Shown here piece by piece: positions 45,607 to 54,490 of a stretch of 64,000 nt of DNA. Below the pieces are notes generated by a model. The model was not told the origin of the DNA, made no database searches, and worked only from the letters and a program-made list of their open reading frames with translations. The DNA is taken from assembly GCA_963793625.1 (NCBI GenBank), contig CAWCAT010000049.1, positions 310,001-374,000 on the forward strand, read 5' to 3'. The stretch comes from G963668605 sp963793625. Lineage in GTDB: Bacteria; Acidobacteriota; Terriglobia; Bryobacterales; Bryobacteraceae. Each line of letters starts with the position of its first letter. Within the stretch, counting starts at the first letter, position 1. A program made the translations under genes and the position numbers.

Positions 45607-46716
45607 ATGAAATCAGATGGATTGGAGTTTATCAAGAAAGGACGCCCGCCCGCCTCTCTGAAAGCCGACTCCTCCTGTATTCGCTCCGTTTATCCTTTTT
45701 CAGCCATCGTCGGACAAGATGAGATGAAACTTTCGCTGATTCTCAATGTAATCCAGCCTCGCATTGGTGGAGTCCTGATCATGGGGCATCGCGGCACGGG
45801 TAAGTCAACGGCGGTTCGCGCGCTCGCGGATCTTCTGCCTCCAATCACGAGAGTGAAGCGTTGTATGTACGGCTGTGACCCCGAGATCCCTAATGATTTG
45901 TGCAGCGATTGTCTCGGTCGTCGCAAGGGCGGACGCCGTTTACCGCGTGAGTGGGGTCCTGTGCCGGTGATCGAATTGCCGCTCGGAGCAACGGAAGATC
46001 GAGTCTGTGGAACGCTCGATATTGAGCGCGCATTGTCCGACGGAGTGAAGGCCTTTGAGCCTGGACTACTGGCCCAGGCCAATCGGGGCTTCCTGTACAT
46101 CGATGAAGTAAACCTGCTTGAGGACTTCCTCGTCGACCTGCTCCTGGATGTAGCAGCTAGCGGCCGCAATATAGTCGAGAGGGAGGGCATCAGCGTCAGT
46201 CATCCCGCGCGTTTTGTGCTGGCAGGCTCAGGGAATCCAGATGAGGGTGAGTTGCGCCCCCAACTGCTCGACAGGTTCGGTCTGCACGCCAGGATCGCAA
46301 CCCTCACCGGCATCGAAGCCCGGGTTGAGATCGTCCGGCGGCGCGAGCGCTTCGAGCATGATCCCGCCGCCTATATGGCCGAAGTGGAACCGGAGCAATC
46401 ACAGCTGCGCGACCGTATTAGTCAGGCGAAACGGCTAATTACCGAGGTGACGATGGATGACGAGTTGCTCTCCCGCGTTGGTGAGCTCTGCGTGCGGCTC
46501 AAGGTCGACGGCCACAGGGGTGAGTTGACAATCATGCGCGCGGCCAAAGCTCTGGCCGCGTTTGAAGGCAGGGTACGCGTGATCACGGACGATGTGCGAC
46601 GCGTCGCCGTGATGTCGTTGCGGCACCGGCTGCGGAGGGACGCGCTTGGAGAGATCGATGCCGGTATGCGGGTCGAGCAGGCCGTCGCCACAATCCTGCC
46701 GGGGACTGAGCAATAA
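45607..46716 (+). CDS. bchI: Magnesium chelatase ATPase subunit I (BchI-like AAA+)
   Basis: 369 residues from ATG 45607; the frame is open from a GTG at 45580 immediately after the preceding stop. Walker A is GHRGTGKS (about 60-67), the BchI-typical loop is CDPEIPNDLCSDC, then PVIELPLGATEDRVCGTLDI, Walker B LYIDEVNLL (about 163) and the sensor-1 block FVLAGSGNPDEGELRPQLLD. These blocks are those of BchI/ChlI rather than generic MoxR ATPases. It forms the ATP-driven ring with the D subunit in Mg-protoporphyrin insertion (family knowledge). First of four tightly packed chelatase ORFs, stop followed at once by the bchD start. Confidence 0.93.
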   Translation: MKSDGLEFIKKGRPPASLKADSSCIRSVYPFSAIVGQDEMKLSLILNVIQPRIGGVLIMGHRGTGKSTAVRALADLLPPITRVKRCMYGCDPEIPNDLCSDCLGRRKGGRRLPREWGPVPVIELPLGATEDRVCGTLDIERALSDGVKAFEPGLLAQANRGFLYIDEVNLLEDFLVDLLLDVAASGRNIVEREGISVSHPARFVLAGSGNPDEGELRPQLLDRFGLHARIATLTGIEARVEIVRRRERFEHDPAAYMAEVEPEQSQLRDRISQAKRLITEVTMDDELLSRVGELCVRLKVDGHRGELTIMRAAKALAAFEGRVRVITDDVRRVAVMSLRHRLRRDALGEIDAGMRVEQAVATILPGTEQ

Positions 46717-48546
46717 ATGGCCATAGCCTTTCCCTTTCCCGCCGTGATCGGCATGGATCTGACAAAGCAGGCCCTGTTGCTGCTGGCTGTCGAACCGGGG
46801 CTGAAAGGTGTGCTCATCGCTGGCGGTTCAGGGATCGGGAAGACTCTGCTCGCGCGCGGATTCGGTGCGTTCCTCGCTGGCGAAGGTCAACTGCCGTTTG
46901 TTGAAGTGCCGCTCGGTGTGACAGCGGATCGTTTGTCTGGGGGCCTCGATCTGGAGCGGACGCTACTCACCGGTAAGCGTCACATCGCAGGCGGGCTTCT
47001 CGCTCTGGCTCACGGAGGAGTGCTCTATATCGAGGGTACCAACTTGTTGGATCGGGGCATGCTCCTTCTCGTCGCCGGTGCACTGAACGCCGGTGCCGTC
47101 CATTTGGAACGCGCCGGAGTGAGCGCAGAGTTCCCGTCGGAGTTTTTGTTTGTCGGGTCGTACGATCCGAACGAGGGCGAGATCGGTGACGCGCTCTTTG
47201 ACTCGGTTGGTCTTCACGTGCGGGAGGTTGGGCCATTAAGCCACGAACACAGGGTCGAGATCCTCACTCGCGCCGCCGCGTTCGATCGCGATCCGCTGGC
47301 TTTTGCCGAACAGTACGCCGCAGAGCAGGCGCTGCTGAAAGCACAGATCGCCGAGGCACGCAGCCTTCTGCCGCAGATCGAGATAACGATCGAAGATCGT
47401 CGCCGCCTGAGCAGGACCGCGTTGCAACTTGGTGTTGAGGGGCACCGGGCGGACATTTTTTCTATCCGGTTAGCCCGCGCGCATGCCGCACTGATGGGGC
47501 ACGTCTCTGTGCAAGAGTGCGATCTGGAAGCCGCCGTCCAACTCGTTCTCTTGCCTCGAGCGTTGGTTTTTCCGGAAAGCAGATCGACCGCTCAGCAGCA
47601 ACGCAAAGAGACTTTTAATGGAGGACCCACTGAGCCGGGCGATGCACACATAAGTGATGCTCACATTGAGGATCTGATTATTCAGGCTATCGACTGCGGC
47701 ATGCCTGACGGATTCCTCGATCCACCAATGCCGAAATCGCTCGAGCAGAGTAGGCCAGGCCGCCGGAAGGGTCTCGAAAGGCCGGCCTGGGACCGGGGAA
47801 AATATGTGCATTCGAACATCAGGAATTCGAGATCCCGCCGGATTGCGATCGAAGCGACGCTGCGAGCCGCCGCGCTGCGCCAGTGCGGGCGGACGAAGGG
47901 TCAGACAGCTGCCATTCATGTGATCCCGAGCGATCTTCGCTTTAAGGAATTCAGGCAGAAGACCGGAATGCTTATCATCCTGGCTGTGGATGTCAGTGGC
48001 AGCATGGCTCTCAATCGGCTAAACCAGGCCAAGGGCGCCCTGATCCGTCTCCTGCGAGAGGCATATCTGCACCGGGACAGAGTAGCGCTCGTCAGCTTTC
48101 GGGGGGACTGGGCCGAGGTGCTCTTGCAGCCCAGCCGCAGCGTGGAACTTGCCAAGCGCGCTCTCGACAGCTTGCCGGCTGGCGGCGGCACCCCAATAGC
48201 CGCTGGACTTCATGCGGCCCACAGGTTGGCCCAGTGTGCCAGGCGTTCCGGTGTAAGACAGCCGCTGCTGGTGCTCTTCACCGATGGGCGGCCCAACGTC
48301 GCCATGGGTCAAGGTGCAATCTGGGGCGAACTCGAGGAGATCTGCGCAGATTTGCGGTCAGAAGGAGTTGCCTCCGTCGTCATCGATACCAGTCATCACA
48401 GTGTTTCAAACGGCGGAGCGGAGAAGCTGGCGAAACTGCTTGGTGGGCGGCATGTCTATATGCCGCGCCCCACCGCAGAGGCCGTATACAATGCAGTGTC
48501 CACGACAAGTGATAGAATCAGGACAACTCTGGGTCGGAAGACTTGA
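46717..48546 (+). CDS. bchD: Magnesium chelatase subunit D (AAA+ and VWA domains)
   Basis: 609 residues, starting directly after the bchI stop. About 1-270 are an AAA+ domain with Walker A GGSGIGKT (about 34-41) and a degenerate Walker B LYIEGTNLL, then a linker (about 280-400), then a VWA/integrin-I domain (about 415-590) with a complete MIDAS: DVSGS (about 425), the Thr in GGGTPIAAGL and the Asp in FTDGRPN. A catalytically weak AAA+ module followed by VWA is the usual BchD/ChlD design. The D subunit bridges the I ring and the H subunit. Its TGA overlaps the TTG start of the next ORF. Confidence 0.92.
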   Translation: MAIAFPFPAVIGMDLTKQALLLLAVEPGLKGVLIAGGSGIGKTLLARGFGAFLAGEGQLPFVEVPLGVTADRLSGGLDLERTLLTGKRHIAGGLLALAHGGVLYIEGTNLLDRGMLLLVAGALNAGAVHLERAGVSAEFPSEFLFVGSYDPNEGEIGDALFDSVGLHVREVGPLSHEHRVEILTRAAAFDRDPLAFAEQYAAEQALLKAQIAEARSLLPQIEITIEDRRRLSRTALQLGVEGHRADIFSIRLARAHAALMGHVSVQECDLEAAVQLVLLPRALVFPESRSTAQQQRKETFNGGPTEPGDAHISDAHIEDLIIQAIDCGMPDGFLDPPMPKSLEQSRPGRRKGLERPAWDRGKYVHSNIRNSRSRRIAIEATLRAAALRQCGRTKGQTAAIHVIPSDLRFKEFRQKTGMLIILAVDVSGSMALNRLNQAKGALIRLLREAYLHRDRVALVSFRGDWAEVLLQPSRSVELAKRALDSLPAGGGTPIAAGLHAAHRLAQCARRSGVRQPLLVLFTDGRPNVAMGQGAIWGELEEICADLRSEGVASVVIDTSHHSVSNGGAEKLAKLLGGRHVYMPRPTAEAVYNAVSTTSDRIRTTLGRKT

Positions 48547-50282
48547 GCAGATCACTCTCGCCTGAGGAACGCGATCGCATCGTACTTCGGCTGTATGAGC
48601 AGTTGCTCGAAATCGAGCAGCGTCTCATCCCGACAGGCATGCATATCTTTGGCCGCCCGCCGGACGACCGGCAACTGGCTGATATGCTCCGCATGGTTGC
48701 GTCTTTTGACCGCCCGGAGGCCGGGATTCGGTCGCTGCCTCAACTGGTCGCTACCGGACTGGGGGTGCCTGACTACAAGATACTGCTCAAAGAGAGCGCC
48801 GTATCCACAAGTCGGCTCGAAGAACGGGAGCGGGTCGAAGCCATCGTGTGCCATTCGATTGGACGCTTTCTCTCTTCGGGCGCAGACCCGGCGAGTGCGT
48901 ATCTCGTGCACGAAGCATCGGTTCCGGTCGAGGAATCGCTCAAGGTGTTCAGCCTGCTTCACGGCATTCGAGAACGCTTGTCCGTCAGCCACGAATTGGA
49001 CTCCTTCACACGCGCACTTCGGGGCGAATACATCGAACCGGGTCCGGGTGCGGACATCATTCAGAATCCCGACATTCTGCCGACGGGCCGGAATACCCAC
49101 GCGGTGAACCCTTACGGCATCCCATCACCCGTTGCGTTCCAGAAATCTGAGGCCGTAGTCACGGAGTTACTGAAACGCCACCTGTTGGAACAGGGCCGCT
49201 ACCCGGAAGCGATCGGGATGGTGCTTTGGGGGATGGACAACATCAAGACGCAGGGCGAAGGCGTGGCCCAGGCACTCTGGCTGATGGGCGTCGAGCCTCG
49301 CCGCGACGCCATGAACCGCGTCACGGAAATCGAGGTCATACCGCTGGAAAGATTGGGCCGGCCGCGCATTGACGTGGTGATGACAGTATCCGGCATATTC
49401 CGTGATCTCTTCGGCTCGACTATGGAACTTCTCGATAAAGCCGCGCGGAGGGTGGCCGCGCTCGAAGAGTCCGCGGCCGAGAACTTTCTCGGGAAGCATG
49501 TCCAGGAGCGCGTGCGGCAGGGATCTCCTTTCGAGGATGCCGTGATTCGCGTGTTTTCAAATGCAGCGGGAAACTATGGCACGAACGTCAACTTCATGGT
49601 CACGGATGGTCAATGGGATAAGAGCAGCGAAATCGGCGATCTGTTCGTGAGCAGGAAGTGCTTCGCCTATGCTCGCGGCGTTGAGGGTCGAGAAGCCGGT
49701 GAATTGATGGAACGGGCGCTCGCGCGAGTTGAAATGACGTATCAGAACATCGACAACACGGAAATCGGCGTTATCGATGTGGATCACTACTTCGAGTACC
49801 TCGGCGGCCTTAGCCGGGCGGTTGAAGAACGAGCCGGTGTGCGGCCGAAGGTCTATCTTTCCGATACGCTCACGCCGCTCCCTAAGATTCGATCCCTGGG
49901 CGAGACAATACGGCTGGAGACGCGCACGAAGACGCTAAATCCGAAATGGTACGAGGGGATGCTCAAGCACGGGTACAGCGGTGTTGCGGAGATCGAGCAT
50001 CACGTCACCAATACCTTCGGATGGAGTGCCACCGCCGAGGCGGTTGACAGTTGGGTTTATGACGAGATCGCGGCCACCTATCTAATTGACGAATCCATGC
50101 TCGAACGGCTGCGCGCTCTCAATCCACACGCGACGCGCAATCTGGCCTCGAGGCTGCTCGAAGCCAACGGAAGAGGTTTCTGGACCGCCGACGAGAATAT
50201 GATCAGCCGCCTCCACGACATCTTTGGCGGGCTGGAAGACCAACTCGAAGGGGTGAATAATACAAATGTAGCCGGGGGCTGA
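48543..50282 (+). CDS. bchH: Magnesium chelatase subunit H, C-terminal half as separate ORF
   Basis: 579 residues starting at TTG 48543 (TTGA overlap with bchD). It begins with LRLYEQLLEIEQRLIPTGMH, the segment that in full-length BchH follows the N-terminal two thirds, and contains LPTGRNTHAVNPYGIPSP (about 179), VLWGMDNIKTQGEG, VDVVMTVSGIFRDLFGS-like RIDVVMTVSGIFRDLF, and AYGTNVNFMV-type GNYGTNVNFMV. Those are CobN/BchH-superfamily blocks of the tetrapyrrole-binding half. The N-terminal half follows as the next ORF, so gene order is the reverse of protein order. Combined length (579 + 700) equals that of usual BchH, about 1200-1300. Confidence 0.88.
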   Translation: MSRSLSPEERDRIVLRLYEQLLEIEQRLIPTGMHIFGRPPDDRQLADMLRMVASFDRPEAGIRSLPQLVATGLGVPDYKILLKESAVSTSRLEERERVEAIVCHSIGRFLSSGADPASAYLVHEASVPVEESLKVFSLLHGIRERLSVSHELDSFTRALRGEYIEPGPGADIIQNPDILPTGRNTHAVNPYGIPSPVAFQKSEAVVTELLKRHLLEQGRYPEAIGMVLWGMDNIKTQGEGVAQALWLMGVEPRRDAMNRVTEIEVIPLERLGRPRIDVVMTVSGIFRDLFGSTMELLDKAARRVAALEESAAENFLGKHVQERVRQGSPFEDAVIRVFSNAAGNYGTNVNFMVTDGQWDKSSEIGDLFVSRKCFAYARGVEGREAGELMERALARVEMTYQNIDNTEIGVIDVDHYFEYLGGLSRAVEERAGVRPKVYLSDTLTPLPKIRSLGETIRLETRTKTLNPKWYEGMLKHGYSGVAEIEHHVTNTFGWSATAEAVDSWVYDEIAATYLIDESMLERLRALNPHATRNLASRLLEANGRGFWTADENMISRLHDIFGGLEDQLEGVNNTNVAGG

Positions 50283-50285
50283 GGG

Positions 50286-52388
50286 ATGGAGATCACAGTT
50301 CTCTTTGTCGGATCGAGCCTGCTGGCGCCTGTGCGGCAGGCTGAGCGCGAGATCAATGAGCGCTATCGTCTCGGCCTGCGGATCAACTGTCATAACTGCA
50401 CTCTGCCGATCCTCGATACACACTGGCCGCAGGTGGAGCGTGATATCGCCGGGGCAGACGTTGTTTTCGTGATCCACGTCACCGACAACGAAAATACGGT
50501 CCGCATCTGTGCGTCCTTGGATCGTTTTAGCGCGCAGCATCGGGCGGTGATTGTGATCAACTGCATGCGTGACCTGATGCGTCGCACCCGGCTTGGAAAG
50601 CTCGAGCTCTTCTCTCTGCTGGGTGCGGAGGAATCGCATCGCGCATATCGCCTGGTGCGCAAGTTGGGTTCATGGATGGCCAGCTACGCCTCGTCGCGCC
50701 GCCAGAACGGAAAGACGCGGAGACCGGAACAGTATCTGAAACTCATCGAGCGAACACCGGCCATCCTGCGGTTTGTTCCCTCTACCGGCGTGTTGGGAGA
50801 CATCAAGAATTATCTGACGATGTTCTGTTACTTTCTGCAGCCGACGCCAGCCAACATCCGGTCCATGCTCTTGTGCTCGATTAAATCCTACGTCCCGGGG
50901 CAGGATAAACGCATTGAGATCGATCCGCCCGAGAGCAGGCCCACCAGAGGGATCTACCATCCCGATGCGCCACGGGTTTTCGAATCGTTCGATGAATACA
51001 GGGAATGGTACGAACACCGAAAACGGCGGCTCGATCCTGAACAGACCATCGGCCTGCTGCTCATGCGAACGCAGATTGTGAGCGGGACCCGTCGCCATTA
51101 CGCCGGCCTTATTCGAGCCCTGGAAGCTGAAGGGTTGCCGGTCATTCCCGCACTTTCCACGTTCATGGACAATCGCGAAGCGTGCCACGCGTTTTTTGTG
51201 AATCCCGCGGACCAGTCGCCCCGAATTAGCCAGCTTGTTTCGCTCACCGGGTTTAGCTTTGTTGGCGGGCCCGCCATGAATGACAGCAAATCAGCGGTCG
51301 CCTATCTGAAGGCTTTGAATCGACCTTTCCGCTCGACCGTGAGCTTGGAGATGCAAAGCGTGGAGGACTGGTCCAACAGCATGATCGGTCTCAATCCGGT
51401 ACAAACCGCCATGCAGGTGGCGATTCCGGAGATTGACGGAGCCACCGAGCCGTTCCTATACGGAGGACTATCAAGCGGAAACGATGAGCCCGAGCCCCTG
51501 GAAGACCGCTGTCATCGGATTGCTCGCCGTCTGGTGCGATGGAATCGCTTGCGTACATTGCCCCGCAGCGATGTGCGGCTGGCCGTGCTCATTTATTGCT
51601 TCCCGCCAAACAAGGGGAACCTGGGAACAGCTGCCGATCTGGATGTCTTTCCCAGCCTCGATGGTATACTTCGCCGGCTCGCAAGGGAAGGCTACGAAGT
51701 GGACGTTCCGGAGAGTTCCGAGGCTCTGCGCAAGCTGTTGCTGGCTGGAGGTGACAATCTCACCAACATCGCCTACCGTCTCTCTGCGGACGAATACTTC
51801 CGGCTCTGTCCCTACGTGGAAGAGATTGAGGCTGAGTGGGGGCCGGCTCCCGGCCAGATCAACGCCCAGGGACGCGACATTTTGATTCACGGAATTCAAC
51901 TCGGGAATGTCTTCCTCGGAGTTCAGCCGACCTTCGGATATGAGGGCGATCCGATGCGCCTGTTGATGGCTAAAGGCGGAGCGCCGCATCATGGATTCAT
52001 GGGCCTTTACACGTATCTGGACAAGATCCTTCGTGCCGACGCCGTGGTCCACGTTGGCACACACGGCGCGCTGGAGTTCATGCCCGGTAAGCAGGCGGGG
52101 CTCTCCAGTCGCTGCTGGCCCGACCGTTTGATTGGAGAGTTCCCCAATATCTACATCTACAGCGTGAACAACCCATCTGAGGGCAGCATCGCAAAGCGGC
52201 GGTCCTATGCGGAATTGATTTCGTACCTGACGCCGCCCATTGAAAACGCTGGATTGTACAAAGACCTGACGTCATTGAAGGAGTTCCTCACTGCTTACCG
52301 GCAGACCCGTGATGAACGGCAACGAGAGCAGCTCTTCCTGGCCATCGAGGAGAAAGCCGGGAGTCTTAACTTGGATTGCAGGAGTTAA
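50286..52388 (+). CDS. bchH: Magnesium chelatase subunit H, N-terminal half as separate ORF
   Basis: 700 residues; ATG 50286 is 3 bp after the previous stop. About 1-150 resemble the DUF3479 N-terminal domain specific to Mg-chelatase H (FVIHVTDNENTVRICASLDR; RDLMRRTRLGKLELFSL), which CobN lacks. Next come GLLLMRTQIVSGTRRHYAGL, LIYCFPPNKGNLGTAADLDV, VHVGTHGALEFMPGKQAGLS (about 587-606) and IYIYSVNNPSEGSIAKRR, ending in TPPIENAGLYKDLTSLKEFL. The ORF stops (NLDCRS) exactly where normal BchH proteins continue into the C-terminal half. Both halves have complete motifs, so a functional two-piece subunit is likely. Confidence 0.88.
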   Translation: MEITVLFVGSSLLAPVRQAEREINERYRLGLRINCHNCTLPILDTHWPQVERDIAGADVVFVIHVTDNENTVRICASLDRFSAQHRAVIVINCMRDLMRRTRLGKLELFSLLGAEESHRAYRLVRKLGSWMASYASSRRQNGKTRRPEQYLKLIERTPAILRFVPSTGVLGDIKNYLTMFCYFLQPTPANIRSMLLCSIKSYVPGQDKRIEIDPPESRPTRGIYHPDAPRVFESFDEYREWYEHRKRRLDPEQTIGLLLMRTQIVSGTRRHYAGLIRALEAEGLPVIPALSTFMDNREACHAFFVNPADQSPRISQLVSLTGFSFVGGPAMNDSKSAVAYLKALNRPFRSTVSLEMQSVEDWSNSMIGLNPVQTAMQVAIPEIDGATEPFLYGGLSSGNDEPEPLEDRCHRIARRLVRWNRLRTLPRSDVRLAVLIYCFPPNKGNLGTAADLDVFPSLDGILRRLAREGYEVDVPESSEALRKLLLAGGDNLTNIAYRLSADEYFRLCPYVEEIEAEWGPAPGQINAQGRDILIHGIQLGNVFLGVQPTFGYEGDPMRLLMAKGGAPHHGFMGLYTYLDKILRADAVVHVGTHGALEFMPGKQAGLSSRCWPDRLIGEFPNIYIYSVNNPSEGSIAKRRSYAELISYLTPPIENAGLYKDLTSLKEFLTAYRQTRDERQREQLFLAIEEKAGSLNLDCRS

Positions 52389-52390
52389 GT

Positions 52391-52783
52391 ATGGCAAGCG
52401 AAAAAGAAAACCTGATCAGGTTGCTCGAAGCCGAACTTGATCTGATCGAAGGCGGAGGATATGGGCAGCCGGCCGGGGAACCGGCGAAGGAGAGGCCGAT
52501 GTTTGATCACTCTCTTGTCTGCATCAACCATTGGCTCGTCCCCGGTCACGAATCCGATTGCCACGACGATTGCATATTGCTGGATGCCGTTCCGGCCGAT
52601 TCCCGGGAGCAGAAACTACCCTGCCACTTTATCCGTCTGAATGAGGCAGGGGACACCGTGCATTCGCTCGAACAGAAAGGCGATAGGGAACACCTGGAAG
52701 AGGAAGTGAAGAAGTGGCTCCGAGCTACCATCAAGCGACTGAAGGAAGAGGATGCTCAGGGTCTCGCCGATGTGAGGTACTGA
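52391..52783 (+). CDS. Conserved-type small soluble protein after the chelatase genes
   Basis: 130 residues from ATG 52391, 2 bp after the bchH-N stop, with GCAGGAG upstream. Acidic and helical ends (LIRLLEAELDLIEGGG; LEEEVKKWLRATIKRLKEED) flank a core with VCINHWLVPGHESDCHDDC and LPCHFIRLNEAG. The Cys/His residues C-x(9)-H-x3-C-H-x2-C could bind a metal. No transmembrane helix and no recognised family. It is coupled to the chelatase ORFs and lies just before the Rieske promoter, so a partner role for either group is possible but unproven. Confidence 0.7.
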   Translation: MASEKENLIRLLEAELDLIEGGGYGQPAGEPAKERPMFDHSLVCINHWLVPGHESDCHDDCILLDAVPADSREQKLPCHFIRLNEAGDTVHSLEQKGDREHLEEEVKKWLRATIKRLKEEDAQGLADVRY

Positions 52784-52789
52784 ATTTCT

Positions 52790-52819
52790 TTGACAGCCAA
52801 ATGCGATTGAAAGTATAAT
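52790..52819 (+). promoter_or_regulatory. Consensus sigma70 promoter for the Rieske/cytochrome b operon
   Basis: Perfect TTGACA (52790-52795) and perfect TATAAT (52814-52819) with an 18-bp spacer. Expected transcription start is near 52826, leaving a leader of about 54 nt before the Rieske ATG at 52880. It separates the chelatase operon from the bc-complex operon. Confidence 0.82.
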
Positions 52820-52879
52820 TTTTTCAACGAGGGGATAAGCTAAGCCGCACCAAAACTGGGCAAAGCATCCTTTAAGAAT

Positions 52880-53521
52880 ATGGATAAGGCGCAGCCTCCG
52901 CTTGCCGGTGGCCAGTCGGCATCCAAGCAGGTGTCACCAGGGACACCGGCTAAACCCGTCACCAACGCACAGACCGGAGTTCTTGATCCGGCTCAAACAG
53001 GTAAATCCAAAGTCCAGCCGGACGAACAATCTGATCGCCTCAAAATGAGGCGGCGCCTCGTCTGGACGGCGATCATTGGGTTCCTGATCACCAATCTCCT
53101 GATGCTCCTCCGCTTCTTCTTCCCCCGAGCGCTGTTCGAGCCGAGTTCGAAGTTTCGCATCGGTTATCCCTCGGATTTCGGGCTCGGAGTTGACGAACGA
53201 TTCAAACAATCACACCGCATCTGGGTAGTTCGCCGGCCGGATAGGATGTTCGTCGTTTTTGCGAAGTGCACGCACTTGGGGTGCACGCCGAATTGGATTG
53301 AAAGCGAGAATAAGTTTAAATGCCCGTGCCACGGCAGCGGGTACGATATGGAAGGCAAGAACTTCGAGGGGCCCGCACCGCGGCCCATGGATAGGGCCCA
53401 GGTGGAACTCGATGCTGAAGGCCAAATCGTTGTCGACACTGGCCGGCTGTATCAGTGCGCTCCAGGTACCAAGTGCGAGTTTGAAACGGATCCCAGCTCT
53501 TTTTTGATTATCTCTTCTTAA
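52880..53521 (+). CDS. Rieske [2Fe-2S] iron-sulfur protein of a bc-type complex
   Basis: 213 residues. An unusually long polar N-terminus (about 1-57) precedes one membrane anchor (about 58-78, LVWTAIIGFLITNLLMLLRF). The cluster-binding loops are CTHLGC and CPCHGSGY (about 134-157), followed by GPAPRPMD. The C-terminus has a further Cys pair (CAPGTKC). It takes electrons from quinol bound to the cytochrome b encoded next. The ribosome-binding site is weak. Confidence 0.95.
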   Translation: MDKAQPPLAGGQSASKQVSPGTPAKPVTNAQTGVLDPAQTGKSKVQPDEQSDRLKMRRRLVWTAIIGFLITNLLMLLRFFFPRALFEPSSKFRIGYPSDFGLGVDERFKQSHRIWVVRRPDRMFVVFAKCTHLGCTPNWIESENKFKCPCHGSGYDMEGKNFEGPAPRPMDRAQVELDAEGQIVVDTGRLYQCAPGTKCEFETDPSSFLIISS

Positions 53522-53582
53522 GCGACGCTCAAATGTACCGCGCACGCGTGCGAAGACAAGGCAACTTGCGGGAGGGACTCTT

Positions 53583-54464
53583 ATGGGGACTGAGCCGGAG
53601 GATGCGACTAGCGGCACGGGTCTGACAGACCGGGCTCGCGAAGAGATCAAGGCCCTCAAAGAGGACCTCAAGGAACCGCAGAAGACACAGATCTGGAAAT
53701 CGATTTTCCGGGTCAAACATGAACGCACCGACCCTCGCACTCGGTCCCTCGGGGTGCTTTCAAATGTTTTCCTTCACCTGCATCCTGCCAGAGTCAATCG
53801 CGACGCGGTCCGCTATAGCTACACGTGGGGCATGGGTGGCATCACCTTCTACTTGTTCCTCGTGCTGACTTTCACCGGCGTGCTTCTGATGTTCTACTAC
53901 CATCCGACCAAGGTTCAGGCGTTCCGCGACATTCTCTACCTGGAGCACGACGTTCCGTTCGGCAAATTGTTGCGAAACATGCACCGCTGGGCCGCTCACT
54001 TGATGATCATCACTGTCTGGCTACATATGTTTCGAGTCGTGTTGACGGGCTCCTATAAGAAACCGCGTGAATTCAACTGGTGCGTAGGAGTGCTGCTTCT
54101 GGTGCTGACGCTTCTGCTCTCGTTCACCGGATATTTATTGCCGGATGATCAACTCGGGTTCTGGGCGGTGACGGTAGGTACGAATATGGCTCGGGCGACG
54201 CCGTTATTGGGGCACGAAGGACCATTCGGGCCGCAACTGGGCATGACTCCGTTCAATGACGTACGCTTTGCCCTTCTGGGCGGGTCAATCGTGGACGCCA
54301 ATGCGTTGCTGCGCGCTTATATCTGGCATTGCATTGCCATTCCGCTCATCGTTTCAGTCTTCCTGGGAGTGCATTTTTGGCGTGTTCGCAAGGATGGTGG
54401 GATCTCTGGTCCAGCGCCGGTGATGCTGGAATCCGAAATGAAGCCGGAGAGCAAAGTGAGATAA
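53583..54464 (+). CDS. Cytochrome b, N-terminal (b6-like) subunit
   Basis: 293 residues. A hydrophilic N-terminus (about 1-85) precedes four core helices. Heme-ligand histidine pairs are in HRWAAHLMIITVWLHMFRV (about 135-153) and in WHCIAIPLIVSVFLGVHFW (about 250-268). Gly residues in GGITFYLFLVLTFTGVLLMF match helix A. Gene is separate from the C-terminal part, as in b6f-like complexes. Follows the Rieske gene by 61 bp. Confidence 0.95.
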   Translation: MGTEPEDATSGTGLTDRAREEIKALKEDLKEPQKTQIWKSIFRVKHERTDPRTRSLGVLSNVFLHLHPARVNRDAVRYSYTWGMGGITFYLFLVLTFTGVLLMFYYHPTKVQAFRDILYLEHDVPFGKLLRNMHRWAAHLMIITVWLHMFRVVLTGSYKKPREFNWCVGVLLLVLTLLLSFTGYLLPDDQLGFWAVTVGTNMARATPLLGHEGPFGPQLGMTPFNDVRFALLGGSIVDANALLRAYIWHCIAIPLIVSVFLGVHFWRVRKDGGISGPAPVMLESEMKPESKVR

Positions 54465-54490
54465 GAGCCGGGAGTAACTCTGGAGTAAGT

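Noticed and set aside
46717..52388. Cobaltochelatase CobN/CobT-type interpretation of the chelatase genes
   Set aside because: The I and D subunits are BchI/BchD-like with the BchI-specific blocks, and the H N-terminus resembles the DUF3479 domain absent from CobN. Cobalamin genes are not nearby. It remains a minor alternative.
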